A DNA stretch of 64,000 nt from UBA7672 sp040398425. GTDB taxonomy: Bacteria > Pseudomonadota > Alphaproteobacteria > Caulobacterales > Hyphomonadaceae. Positions within the stretch are counted from its first letter, which is position 1, and every line of letters starts with the position of its first letter. The notes below the pieces were generated by a model. The model saw only the letters and a program-made list of their open reading frames with translations, was not told where the DNA came from and searched no databases. The position numbers and the translations under genes were made by a program. Location of the stretch: contig JBBATZ010000001.1 of NCBI GenBank assembly GCA_040398425.1, positions 62,001 through 126,000 of the forward strand. The letters are read 5' to 3'. This document shows, piece by piece, positions 1 through 9,566 of this stretch.

Positions 1-238
1 TGGACAGCTTGCGCGCCTCGTCCAGGACCATCCTGGTCCGCTCTTCGAGCGTGAACAGGGGGCCTTTGCCCTCATTGATGGCGACGCCGATGATCAGCTT
101 GTCGACCAGCTTCACGGCCCGACCGATGATGTCGAGGTGGCCGTTGGTGATGGGATCAAACGTCCCGGGATAGAGCCCGATCCGCTGCTTCGCTCCGCGG
201 CGAACCGCTGGCGCCGCTATGGTGCGGGCGCCACGCAC
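1..238 (-). CDS. coaD: Phosphopantetheine adenylyltransferase, N-terminal part (cut by window edge)
   Basis: CoaD transfers AMP from ATP to 4'-phosphopantetheine, the penultimate step of coenzyme A synthesis. The frame shows the family's nucleotide-binding opening YPGTFDPITNGH, followed by DIIGRAVKLVDKLIIGVA and the helix with LFTLEERTRMV. Only about 79 codons lie inside the window; the C-terminal half is beyond base 1. The best start is a GTG at 236-238, which gives about 18 residues ahead of IGLYPGTF, longer than the usual 1-3. No ATG is closer, so the start is uncertain. It lies 10 bases downstream of the gyrA stop on the same strand, the usual gyrA-coaD arrangement in this group. Confidence 0.9.
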   Translation of the reverse strand, partial: MRGARTIAAPAVRRGAKQRIGLYPGTFDPITNGHLDIIGRAVKLVDKLIIGVAINEGKGPLFTLEERTRMVLDEARKLS

Positions 239-248
239 CGGGCGAGGT

Positions 249-3074
249 TCACCCGCCGCCCGTCTTTCCGGCCGTCTCGTCACCGCTTTGATCCTCCAGC
301 CTCTCCACGGAGACGACTCGCTCCCCAGCCGCCACACGCAGCACGCGAACGCCCTGTGTCGCACGGCCCGCGATGCGAACCTGATCCACAGCGCAACGTA
401 TCAACTGGCCAGCGTCTGTCACCACCATGATTTCGTCGTCGTCGCCAATCGGGAAGCTGGCAACCAGCTTCTGTCCCTTTGACAGCTTGTGCGCGATCAG
501 GCCTTTGCCGCCCCGGCCGGTGCGGCGGTAGTCGAAGGCGGAGGCGCGCTTACCCATGCCTTCGTCGGTGATCGTCAGGATGTATTGCGCGGCCGCGCTC
601 AACTCGTTGAAGCGGGCTTCCGTCAGCTCGACCTCGCCATTAGCTTCAGCATCGGCGGCCAACACGGCTTCTTCGCCATCCGCGACCACTTCTTCCTCGG
701 CTTCGACTTCCTCAATCGCCTCATCGCCCTCCGCGCGCCGCGCAGCGTTGGCGCGCTTCATGTAGGCGCGCGCTTCGGCGGGCGTGACATCAATCTTGCC
801 AAGCACGCTCATAGCGATCAGCGCATCGCCCGCGCCGAGTTTGATGCCGCGAACACCCGTCGACGTCCGGCCCGTGAACACACGAACCTGTTCAACGGGG
901 AAGCGGATGCACTGCCCGAGCGCTGTCGTCAGAAGCACGTCATCGTCCGGCGCACAGATCTGCACGTCAACGATGGCGTCGCTGTCATCTTCCAGCTTCA
1001 TGGCAATCTTGCCGGCGCGGTTCACGGAGAGGAAGTCGGTCAGCAAATTGCGTCGTACGCCGCCGGACTTGGTCGCGAACAGGATGTTGAGCTTGGCGCG
1101 CTCTTCTTCGTCCTGAGGCAGCGGCATCACCGACGTGATCCGCTCGCCCGTCTTGAGCGGAAGGATGTTGACCAGCGCCTTGCCACGCGCCTGTGGCGCG
1201 CCGAGCGGTAGGCGCCAGACCTTCTGCTTGTAGGCCATGCCGGTCGAGGAGAAGAACAGGATCTCCGTGTGGGTATCGGCCGAGAACAGGCGGATGATGA
1301 AATCATCCTCCTTGGTCTCCATGCCGCCGCGACCTTTGCCGCCACGATTCTGGGTGCGGTAAGCCGACAGCGCCGTGCGCTTTACGTAGCCGCCATGGGT
1401 GACCATGACGACCATATCTTCCTTCTCGATGAAGGCCTCGTCCTCGAGATCGAGGTCAGCCTCGACGAATTCCGACCGGCGCGGCACGCCGTATCTGTCG
1501 CGATAGTCGGCCAGCTCGGCCTTGATAATCCCCAGCACGCGGGCGCGCGAGGACAGGATGTCGAGCAGGTCCTTGATCTGCTCGGCGAGGCCGGATGCTT
1601 CCTTGCCGATCTCGTCACGACCCAGATTCGTGAGGCGGGACAATTGCAGCGCGAGGATGGCGCGCGCCTGTTCATCCGACAGGCGGATCTCGCCCTTGTC
1701 GTTCATGACTGTACGTCGGTCCGCGATCAGGCTGATCAGCGGGCCCATGTCCATCGCCGGCCACGCACGATCCAGCAGCGCCACGCGCGCGGAATCTGGG
1801 TCAGCCGAATAACGGATGATGCGGATGATCTCGTCGATGTTTGCGACAGCAAGCGCGAGGCCGATCAGCACGTGGGCCCGGTCGCGCGCCTTGTTCAGCT
1901 GGAACTTGGTCCGCCGTGCCACCACTTCCTCGCGGAAGCGGATGAACGCCTGCAACATGGCGCGAAGGTTCATCAATTCGGGGCGACCGCCATTTAAAGC
2001 CAGCATGTTGACGCCGAACGAGGTCTGCATCGGCGTCAGGCGGTAGAGATTGTTCAGCACGATGTCGGCGGAAGAATCGCGCTTGATCTCGATCACCATA
2101 CGGATGCCGGTGCGATCGCTCTCGTCGCGCAAGTCGGCGATACCTTCGATCTTCTTCTCGCGCACCAGCTCGGCGATCTTCTCGACCATGCCGGCCTTGT
2201 TCACCTGGAACGGCACTTCGGAGACGATGATCGCCTCGCGGCCGCCCTTCATGGTCTCGATCTCTGTCTTGGCGCGCATGATGACGGAGCCACGTCCGGT
2301 CATCAGACCGTTGCGTGATCCGGCGCGGCCAATGATGAGGCCGCCCGTCGGAAAGTCCGGACCCGGCACGATATCAAGCAGAGCCGGGTCTTCGATCGCG
2401 GGATTCTCGATCAGCGCCAGTGTCGCCTCGATGATCTCGCGGAGATTGTGCGGCGGGATGTTGGTCGCCATACCGACGGCGATACCGCCTGCGCCGTTGA
2501 CCAGCAGGTTCGGGAAGACCGCCGGCATGACGCTCGGCTCGGTTTCCTTGCCATCATAGTTCGGGATGAAGTCGACCGCGTCCTCGCGGATGTTGGCCAT
2601 CAGGCCCATTGCCGCCTTGGTCATGCGGCATTCGGTGTAGCGCATGGCCGCCGGCGGATCGTTATCGATCGAGCCGAAGTTGCCTTGGCCATCGATCAGC
2701 ATCAGCCCCATCGAGAAGGGCTGGGCCATGCGGACCAGCGCGTCATAGACCGACTGGTCGCCGTGCGGGTGGAAGCGGGCGAGCACATCGCCGACCGCGC
2801 GGGCCGATTTCGAGTAGGACTTGTCGGGCGTCATGCCGATGTCGAACATCGAATACAGGATGCGGCGGTGGACGGGCTTCAGGCCATCCCGTACGTCCGG
2901 AAGCGCGCGGGAGACGATCACGCTCATCGCGTAATCGAGGTAGGATTTCTTCAGTTCGGTCGTGATGGAGATTGGCGCAACCTCGCCAGCTCCGTTCGCG
3001 CCTTTGGCGCCCTTCGGGACGGTGTCGTCAGGTGTATCGGTCAAGCGAGAAACGTCCGGGTACAGGGCGGCCAA
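249..3074 (-). CDS. gyrA: DNA gyrase subunit A
   Basis: Catalytic subunit of the type II topoisomerase that introduces negative supercoils. The 941-residue product has the winged-helix/tower region with catalytic Tyr146 in AAMRYTECRM, and a C-terminal DNA-wrapping beta-pinwheel whose GyrA box reads QNRGGKG near residue 573. An acidic insert (roughly residues 777-813, rich in Glu/Ala) interrupts the pinwheel and makes the protein longer than E. coli GyrA. In the quinolone-determining loop, HPHGDQSVYD, the residue matching E. coli Ser83 is Gln107, while Asp87 is kept as Asp111. The ATG at 3074 gives a normal start; coaD follows immediately. About 230 bases without a gene precede it and must hold its promoter. 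Confidence 0.98.
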   Translation of the reverse strand: MAALYPDVSRLTDTPDDTVPKGAKGANGAGEVAPISITTELKKSYLDYAMSVIVSRALPDVRDGLKPVHRRILYSMFDIGMTPDKSYSKSARAVGDVLARFHPHGDQSVYDALVRMAQPFSMGLMLIDGQGNFGSIDNDPPAAMRYTECRMTKAAMGLMANIREDAVDFIPNYDGKETEPSVMPAVFPNLLVNGAGGIAVGMATNIPPHNLREIIEATLALIENPAIEDPALLDIVPGPDFPTGGLIIGRAGSRNGLMTGRGSVIMRAKTEIETMKGGREAIIVSEVPFQVNKAGMVEKIAELVREKKIEGIADLRDESDRTGIRMVIEIKRDSSADIVLNNLYRLTPMQTSFGVNMLALNGGRPELMNLRAMLQAFIRFREEVVARRTKFQLNKARDRAHVLIGLALAVANIDEIIRIIRYSADPDSARVALLDRAWPAMDMGPLISLIADRRTVMNDKGEIRLSDEQARAILALQLSRLTNLGRDEIGKEASGLAEQIKDLLDILSSRARVLGIIKAELADYRDRYGVPRRSEFVEADLDLEDEAFIEKEDMVVMVTHGGYVKRTALSAYRTQNRGGKGRGGMETKEDDFIIRLFSADTHTEILFFSSTGMAYKQKVWRLPLGAPQARGKALVNILPLKTGERITSVMPLPQDEEERAKLNILFATKSGGVRRNLLTDFLSVNRAGKIAMKLEDDSDAIVDVQICAPDDDVLLTTALGQCIRFPVEQVRVFTGRTSTGVRGIKLGAGDALIAMSVLGKIDVTPAEARAYMKRANAARRAEGDEAIEEVEAEEEVVADGEEAVLAADAEANGEVELTEARFNELSAAAQYILTITDEGMGKRASAFDYRRTGRGGKGLIAHKLSKGQKLVASFPIGDDDEIMVVTDAGQLIRCAVDQVRIAGRATQGVRVLRVAAGERVVSVERLEDQSGDETAGKTGGG

Positions 3075-3301
3075 GGCAGCGGTTTGGCCGCCGGGATCAG
3101 ATCCTGTCTTCTAGCCCATTTCATTGCCGCTACACAAACGTTTCGGCGTGGTGATCCACAGCCGAGAGTCCCTGTTTTTCTGTCGCTTTTCTGCCCGACA
3201 GGGCATTCGGCACACGCAGCAGCGCGGAATGAGCGATCCTGGCACAATACGAGCCGCGGAAACGGCGTCCCCCAGGCCGGCAAGCGCGTGCCGCAACCTC
3301 C

Positions 3302-5371
3302 CTAGCCGATCGTCCAGCGGGCCCGGATCTGGCCCATGACCTGCGAGTTACGGCGCTCGGATTCGATTAGCGCAATGCTTCCCGTGCTGCGCGGACCGTC
3401 AAACACCTGACGTTCGATTGTGAAGCTGTAGGGATCGAAATTATTGAGCTCGGCGCTAAGCGAGAAGTTGGGATCCGGCTTCCATTCGATGAACGAGAAG
3501 TAGAAGTCGCGCAGGCGCAGGCTCTGGAACTCCTCGCGGAAATAGCTGCGCTCGCTGAATCCCGCAAACCAGCCGAAGCCATAGGTGAGGTTCAGGCTCG
3601 GCAGGTCCTGGCGGAATGTGACGTTGATGTTGTTCGGACGCTGGCCCGAGATACGGCGTGACTGCAGCGTCGTCGGGTCGGTGACCTCGCTGTTCTCCCA
3701 TTCCGACTCTACCTTCAACTCCCCACCGGCGATGCCGATGCCCTTGAGCGGCAGGGTGAGGTTCAGCGTGACCGAGTCGTTCGTGCCTGAACCGATATTG
3801 CCAGCGCCCTCGACGAACACCGTGGCGCCCGGCGGGCCGTTGGAATCGGCGATCTCGTACGGGAACACGTCGACGACATCGGTAATCTCGTCGCGTCGCA
3901 AGGTGAGCACCGCTGCGGCGCCATCCCAGAAGCGTTTCTCGTACGCAGCCTCATAGACCCAGGTCTTGTCGGGGCGGAGGTTGTTGTTCGCAGTGTTGGT
4001 CTGGTTGGAGTTGAGGTTTACGTTGGAACTGAAGTCACGGAAGTTCAGCTGGCCGACCTCGCGCTCGACGCGCACGCGCAGCTGGTCGTCCTTGTTCGGC
4101 GACCATGTCGCGACAAGGCGTGGCTTGGGATAGTTGAATGAGCGCTCGTTCGCGTTGTCGCCGATCTGCTTGATGGTGGACCGTTCGACGCGCAGCCCGC
4201 CTTCAAGCGACCACTCCGGCGAAGGGCGCCAGGAGGCCTGCACGAAGCCTTCACCGCGCAATTCTTCGACGCGAACATCTGCCGCGTTCAACTGTTGCGG
4301 CTGGCCATTGACCAAAAGACCGACCTGCTGGTCGCGGTAGTTGAAGGCCACCTCGCCGCCGCCTTCGAACGACAGCTCTGGCGTCATCTTGTAGCGCAGG
4401 ACGCCGCGCCCGATGGATTCGCCAGCTTCGGCACGGACTTGGAACAACGCTAGATCGGCGCCATCCGCGCCTACGCTGTCGAGTGAGCCTGTTGCCAACT
4501 TGTTGAGGCCGAGCACTTCAAGCTCGAACGCTTCGCCCAACGCGCGCTTGTAGTTGACCCCGATCTCGCCGCGATCATTGGCGCTGCGATCGATGAAGCG
4601 CTTGTCGGTGGCCGGGCTGATGAAGTGGGATTCGTTCTTGAACTCGTCCGTGCTGATCAGGCCGTTGATGCTCAGCGTGCCGTCGAGCACGGGCCCCTTG
4701 TAGTTGCCGCGCGCGGTGTAGACGAGGCCGTCCCCCTCCGTATCGGCCTCCTCGAACAGCGTGGTGTTGTTGGTGAAGTCCCGCGTGGTTCGCCAGCCGA
4801 AGCCGACGGAATCGTCCATCGACAGGCCCCGGCTGAAGTTGAAGTCGAACTGGTGCTCGCCCGCGCGCCGCGTCGCCTGGTAGCTGTAGGTCGGGAGGGT
4901 GTGGCCGGTCTTGCCGTAGAGCAGCCCGCCTGCCGAGATGACCTGCTGGAACGTGTCCTGCTTCTTGACGATCACATTGGCGACGACGGTCTGCCCCTGC
5001 ATGTCGATGCCCGGCGCGCCGCCGCGAACGATGTCGATCCGCTCGACTTGTCCAACCGCGATACGCGACAGCGTGCTGTCCAGCGAGTCGGTCTTGATCG
5101 TCGGGCGCTGGCCATCGACCAGTACGTTGCCGGCAGCGCCCGCAAAGCCGCGAACCTGGTCGCCGCCGTTGAAGCTGAAGCCCGGGATGCGGTTGATCAT
5201 GTCAAGCGCCGTGTTCGGGCGCGACCCGGCGAAGTCGGCCGGCGTGTAGGAGATCACGCCCTGCTGGGTGGCAACGGCCTCGGCAGTGGGCGCGGCTTCC
5301 TGCGCGGTCGCCGGCAATGCCAGCACTACCGCCAGAATTGACGCCAAACTAAATGAATAGTAGTTGCGCAT
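3302..5371 (-). CDS. TonB-dependent outer-membrane receptor
   Basis: A 689-residue outer-membrane receptor that would import a ligand using TonB energy. Residues 1-23 are a signal peptide ending LPATAQ. A plug domain follows (about residues 45-140), with the typical VERIDIVRGGAPGIDMQG segment. The rest consists of amphipathic beta strands of the barrel, ending in RARWTIG. The substrate cannot be read from sequence. The gene stands alone: gyrA starts 228 bases beyond its 3' end, and prfB lies upstream on the same strand. A perfect 8-bp inverted repeat 47 bases upstream of the ATG suggests control by a dimeric repressor. Confidence 0.9.
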   Translation of the reverse strand: MRNYYSFSLASILAVVLALPATAQEAAPTAEAVATQQGVISYTPADFAGSRPNTALDMINRIPGFSFNGGDQVRGFAGAAGNVLVDGQRPTIKTDSLDSTLSRIAVGQVERIDIVRGGAPGIDMQGQTVVANVIVKKQDTFQQVISAGGLLYGKTGHTLPTYSYQATRRAGEHQFDFNFSRGLSMDDSVGFGWRTTRDFTNNTTLFEEADTEGDGLVYTARGNYKGPVLDGTLSINGLISTDEFKNESHFISPATDKRFIDRSANDRGEIGVNYKRALGEAFELEVLGLNKLATGSLDSVGADGADLALFQVRAEAGESIGRGVLRYKMTPELSFEGGGEVAFNYRDQQVGLLVNGQPQQLNAADVRVEELRGEGFVQASWRPSPEWSLEGGLRVERSTIKQIGDNANERSFNYPKPRLVATWSPNKDDQLRVRVEREVGQLNFRDFSSNVNLNSNQTNTANNNLRPDKTWVYEAAYEKRFWDGAAAVLTLRRDEITDVVDVFPYEIADSNGPPGATVFVEGAGNIGSGTNDSVTLNLTLPLKGIGIAGGELKVESEWENSEVTDPTTLQSRRISGQRPNNINVTFRQDLPSLNLTYGFGWFAGFSERSYFREEFQSLRLRDFYFSFIEWKPDPNFSLSAELNNFDPYSFTIERQVFDGPRSTGSIALIESERRNSQVMGQIRARWTIG

Positions 5372-5417
5372 TCACGTCGACTCCGCTCGTGGGCGGACTC
5401 ACGCCGCCTGACCCACA

Positions 5418-5436
5418 TTTATCGATATTCGATAAA
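5418..5436. promoter_or_regulatory. Perfect dyad operator in front of the TonB receptor
   Basis: The 19 bases consist of TTTATCGA and TCGATAAA separated by TAT, in an AT-rich patch inside GC-rich DNA, 46-65 bases upstream of the receptor ATG. The position fits a repressor site overlapping a promoter. The core TCGATATTCGA resembles the TTCGATATATCGAA dyad in front of the PadR gene at 49 kb. Binding by that regulator is an inference. Confidence 0.6.
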
Positions 5437-5506
5437 TATAGGCACGGCAAGCGATCAATCAAGGCCATTTTGCCTCAATCGGTTTCGCCCGGGCAGCGCC
5501 CGGACG

Positions 5507-6632
5507 TCAGTCGAGATCCTGCACAGCGGTTTCCGGCCCGAGCTTGTGGCTCAGTGAGGCCTGAAGGAATGCCTCAAGGTCTCCGTCCAGCACGCCGCCG
5601 GTATCGGAGGTTTCCACGCCCGTCCTAAGGTCTTTGACCATCTGGTAGGGCTGCAGGACGTAAGATCGAATCTGGCGGCCCCAACCGATCTCGGTCTTTG
5701 AGTCGGCTTCAGCCTGCAAAGCCGCTTCCTGCTTTTTCAGTTCCATCTCGTAGATCCGGGCGCGCAGCATGTCCCAGGCCTTGGCGCGGTTCTTGTGCTG
5801 CGAGCGCTCGGCCTGAACTGCGACCACGATGCCCGTGGGGGCGTGAGTCAGGCGCACTGCGGAGTCGGTCTTGTTGATGTGCTGACCGCCGGAACCGGAC
5901 GCGCGATAGGTGTCCGTGCGTACGTCGCTTTCCTTGATGTCGACCACGATCGTGTCGTCGATCACCGGGTAGACCCACACGGAGGCGAAGCTGGTGTGGC
6001 GGCGGGCGTTCGAGTCGTAAGGCGAGATGCGGACCAAGCGATGCACGCCGCTTTCGCTCTTGAGCCAGCCATAGGCGTATTCGCCCTTGATCAACATCGT
6101 GGCCGACTTGATGCCGGCGGTCTCGCCGCCGTGCTCGTCGATTTCCTCGATCTTGTAACCGCGCGCGTTGGCGTAGCGCACATACATGCGGCGCAACATC
6201 GAGGCCCAGTCCTGGCTTTCCGTGCCGCCCGCGCCAGCGTTGATCTCGATATAGCAGTCGTTCGCGTCGACTTCGCCTGAGAGAAGAGCCTTGAGTTCGG
6301 CGTCCTTGGCTTTCTGCAGGGCCAGGCGAAGGCTGGCCTGCACTTCGGCCAGCGAGCCCTTGTCGCCCTCGGCCTCCGCCATCTCCCAGAGCTCGACCGC
6401 GTCGCTCGCCTCGCGCTCCAGTTCGCCGATGTCGTTCATGCCGGACTCAAGCCGGTTACGTTCACGCATCAAAGGCTGCGCTTTCTGGGGGTCGTTCCAG
6501 AAATCGGCGCGTTCAGAAAGTGCGTTCAGTTCGGCGAGGCGCTTTTCGGCAAAGCCCCAGTCAAAGACGCCTCCGCAGCAGGCTTACCGACTGCCGGATC
6601 GTCTCGACCATGTTTTCGGCTTCAGGCGTCAT
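5507..6632 (-). CDS. prfB: Peptide chain release factor 2, made by programmed +1 frameshift
   Basis: RF2 releases peptides at UGA and UAA. The product needs two frames: 23 codons from ATG 6630-6632 (MTPEAENMVETIRQS...RRRL) run to CTT followed by in-frame TGA (6561-6563). Skipping one base (6563) continues as DWGFAEKRLAELN to the stop at 5507, giving 374 residues, the normal RF2 length. The second frame has the GGQ loop (SGSGGQHINKTDSAVR) and the SPYD-type recognition region (RISPYDSNARRHTSF). A Shine-Dalgarno-like AGG sits three bases before CTT, as in the classical autoregulatory site. An annotation starting at the internal methionine would lose about 50 N-terminal residues. It follows mrcA on the same strand. 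Confidence 0.96.
6559..6575 (-). promoter_or_regulatory. prfB +1 recoding site
   Basis: On the minus strand the bases read CGGAGGCGTCTTTGACT: an internal Shine-Dalgarno AGG, the slippery CTT codon, then the TGA stop followed by C, the weak-termination context. Low RF2 favours the shift to +1 and restores RF2 synthesis. The arrangement matches the established prfB element in order and spacing. Confidence 0.95.
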
Positions 6633-6693
6633 AGCGTGCTCAATTCTGTTTCCGGCGGGCGACCCATCAGATGGGGCTGTCCAGCAGCGCCGT

Positions 6694-9360
6694 CTAGAAG
6701 GTGCCGTCCTCGAAAGTCAATTCGCCTTCGGGTTTGTTGGGATCAACCGGCTGGCCGTTGGGGTTGTTCGGATCGACCGGCTGAGTCGGGTCAGGCGGCG
6801 TCAGCGGCTGGCCGTCGCGCGTGGAAGAGGCGGTCTCATCGCCCGCTTCCATCTTGCTGTAGTCAACGCGATAGCCATCCGCGCCGATCGGCGCTTCGCA
6901 GCGGTCGGTCGGCGCAGTCCCCGGCTTGAACGCTTCTGTGATGATGAGACGTGTGTCCGGTCCCGGCTGGCAACCGGTGTCGGCGTCGACCTCGACGTGC
7001 TCGACGCCATTCGGCACGCGGAAGGTGACGGCGGGACGGTCTTTGAGGGCGGCGAGCATGAAGTCGCGGAAGATCGGCGCGGCCAGGCGGCCGCCGGTCT
7101 CGCCATTACCCATGTCGCGCGGCTGGTCGAAGCCGATCCACACACCCGCCACGAGGTCCGGGCTGAAGCCCATTGTCCAGGCATCGAACTGGTCGTTCGA
7201 CGTCCCCGTCTTGGCGGCAACGGGTTTGCCGACCGAACGGATGGTGGAGCCCGTACCGCGCTGCACGACGCCCTCGAGGATCGAGACGATCTGATAGGCC
7301 GTGACGGAGTCGAGCAGTTGCTGGCGGTCGTCGGCGAGCGCCGGCGGCGGCGTGCCATTTTTCCATTCGGTTGTGCAGTTCGCGCAGGCGCGCTGATCGG
7401 TTCGATAGACCGTCTTGCCGTAACGGTTCTGGATCCGGTCGAACATGACCGGGCGAACCTGCTTGCCGCCATTCACCAACTCGGCATAGCCAATCGCCAT
7501 GCGCATCAGCGTGGTGTCGCCAGCGCCCAGCGCCATGGATTCATAAGGTGGGAGGCTGTCGTACATGCCCATGCGGACGCCGATGGTCGACACCTTGTCG
7601 AAGCCGATTTCGGAAGCGAGCCGCACAGTCATGGCGTTGCGCGATTTTTCGACGCCGATACGGAGTGGCGTGAGGCCGTAGAACTCTTTCGAGTAGTTCT
7701 CCGGCTTGTAGCACGTGTCCTTTCCCGCGATCGTCGTACAGGAGACGTACGGCGTGTCGAGCACGCGATAGGACGGCGTCCATTTGTAGAGCCCGGTTGC
7801 CGGATCGGGTGTTTCGAGCGCCGCCGCATAGACGAACGGCTTGAAGGACGAACCCGGCTGACGCTTGGCCTGGATGGCACGGTTGAATTTGCTTGCTTCG
7901 AAAGAATAGCCGCCGCTCATCGCCAGCACACGCCCGGTGTGCGGGTCCATCGCGATCAACGCGCCTTGCAGCGCGGGCACCTGGCGCAGACGCCAGGGCG
8001 CATTGGCGGCGCGCTTTTTCGGCACGCCATAATCGGTAATCAGCTGCACAGTGATATCGGGCGCGGGCTGGCCCGCGACGAAGATCACGTCGCCCGCCTT
8101 CAGGCCTGTCCCGGCGCCGCCAGCGCGTTTGAAGGTCGAAGCCCATTTTACATCGTCGGCCTGCAGCGTGCCAGTCTCGCCGCTGTACAGGGCCAGGCGA
8201 ACGCTCTCGCGCGAGACGGAGCGGACGACGGCGAGCTGCCAATCGTTACGGCCACCGGCGATCTTCAGCTTGTTGGCTTCCGTGTTGGCGAACGCCTTCA
8301 GGTTCTCCTCGAATTTGTCATCGACCGTGACCGTACCCATCGGCCCGCGCCACCCATGGCGGCGGTCATAGCTTTCCAGGCCAGCCTGCAGCGCGGTCTG
8401 AGCGATCAGCTGGAGATTGGAGTCGAGGGTCGAGCGGATCGAAAGGCCCCCGCCCAACAGGGCCTTCTGCGCATCCTCGCGACTGCTGATGCCTTCCAGC
8501 TTCTGCTTCTCGCCGAGCGAAAGTATCTCCTTCCGCAGCTCCTCGACATAATATGCAGACGCCTGGTTCTCATCCGTGTTGAGGCGGTTCACCACTTTAA
8601 GCGGCTCGGCCAGCGCCTGATCAGCTTCGGCCTTGCTGATATATCCGTTCTCGAGCATCCGCCCGATGACATAGTTCCGACGTTTGATGGCCGCCTCGGG
8701 GTTGAGGATAGGATTCACGCGACCCGGCGCCTGCGGCAAGCCACCGAGCATAGCGTTTTCAGCAAGCGTAAGGTCGCCGAGCGACTTGCCGAAATAGTTC
8801 AGGGCAGCCGCGCCAACGCCATAGGAGGGGCCGCCGAGGTATATCTCGTTCATATAGAGTTCGAGGATCTGATCCTTGGTAAGCTGACCTTCGATGCGCA
8901 TCGCCAGAACGGCTTCGCGCACCTTGCGGTCGATCGAGCGCTCGTCGCCCGTCAGCATGTTCTTCACGACCTGTTGCGTGATCGTCGAACCGCCGGTCAT
9001 GCGCTTGCCCTGCAGTGCATTCAGAACCGTGCCGCGGAACATGCCCCAGAGATCGATGCCGGAGTGTTCGTAGAACGTCTTGTCCTCGGCCGAGATGAAC
9101 GCCTTGATCAGCTGGTCCGGCAGTTCCTCGGACGGCACATAGACGCGGTGCTCGGTCGCGAACTCAGCAACCAGTTTTCCGTCGCCCGCGTGGACGCGGC
9201 TCATGATCGGCGGTTCGTAATTCCGGAGCTGTTCTTCCGACGGCAGGTTCTGGGTGACGAGGAAAAACCAGACGATGGCGGAAACGAAAACGATGCCGAT
9301 CACCGAGGCGGTCCCGATCAGGATCGTCTTCAAGTTCATACGAGGCATCGACAGTTCCAT
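6694..9360 (-). CDS. mrcA: Penicillin-binding protein 1A (bifunctional murein synthase)
   Basis: Inner-membrane enzyme that polymerises lipid II and cross-links peptidoglycan. The 888 residues contain one N-terminal membrane helix (IGIVFVSAIVWFFLV), the GT51 glycosyltransferase domain with EDKTFYEHSGID (about residue 90) and GGSTITQQVVKN, and then the transpeptidase with SSFK (about 504), KSRN and KTGT (about 716). An OB-like insert lies between the two enzymes. The tail is a Pro/Asn/Gly-rich linker (PVDPNNPNGQPVDPNKP). Internal methionines at residues 5 and 8 are alternative starts; no strong ribosome site decides. prfB follows. The AMIN amidase gene, a usual direct neighbour, is displaced by about 3.9 kb. 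Confidence 0.96.
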   Translation of the reverse strand: MELSMPRMNLKTILIGTASVIGIVFVSAIVWFFLVTQNLPSEEQLRNYEPPIMSRVHAGDGKLVAEFATEHRVYVPSEELPDQLIKAFISAEDKTFYEHSGIDLWGMFRGTVLNALQGKRMTGGSTITQQVVKNMLTGDERSIDRKVREAVLAMRIEGQLTKDQILELYMNEIYLGGPSYGVGAAALNYFGKSLGDLTLAENAMLGGLPQAPGRVNPILNPEAAIKRRNYVIGRMLENGYISKAEADQALAEPLKVVNRLNTDENQASAYYVEELRKEILSLGEKQKLEGISSREDAQKALLGGGLSIRSTLDSNLQLIAQTALQAGLESYDRRHGWRGPMGTVTVDDKFEENLKAFANTEANKLKIAGGRNDWQLAVVRSVSRESVRLALYSGETGTLQADDVKWASTFKRAGGAGTGLKAGDVIFVAGQPAPDITVQLITDYGVPKKRAANAPWRLRQVPALQGALIAMDPHTGRVLAMSGGYSFEASKFNRAIQAKRQPGSSFKPFVYAAALETPDPATGLYKWTPSYRVLDTPYVSCTTIAGKDTCYKPENYSKEFYGLTPLRIGVEKSRNAMTVRLASEIGFDKVSTIGVRMGMYDSLPPYESMALGAGDTTLMRMAIGYAELVNGGKQVRPVMFDRIQNRYGKTVYRTDQRACANCTTEWKNGTPPPALADDRQQLLDSVTAYQIVSILEGVVQRGTGSTIRSVGKPVAAKTGTSNDQFDAWTMGFSPDLVAGVWIGFDQPRDMGNGETGGRLAAPIFRDFMLAALKDRPAVTFRVPNGVEHVEVDADTGCQPGPDTRLIITEAFKPGTAPTDRCEAPIGADGYRVDYSKMEAGDETASSTRDGQPLTPPDPTQPVDPNNPNGQPVDPNKPEGELTFEDGTF

Positions 9361-9566
9361 GTATCTACCGGCCAGACGCGAAAGTGTCCGTCCCTTCGCA
9401 CAGACTTGGCCCCAGTGTCAGTGTGGGGAGCAGTCGGGCGCTGGAAAGTACGGAATCACCGAGATTTGGGGTAACTTTAAGGCGTCGGAACCCCGGATGA
9501 CAGGCCCAAGCCGGGTTAAACTCAGCACATGCTCGCCGCAGATCGTTAACAGCCCTGTCCTTTAGG

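Noticed and set aside
6520..9474. A 984-codon open frame on the plus strand
   Set aside because: It is exactly antisense to PBP1a, follows its codon periodicity and has low-complexity Arg/Asp/Ala content with no family motif.
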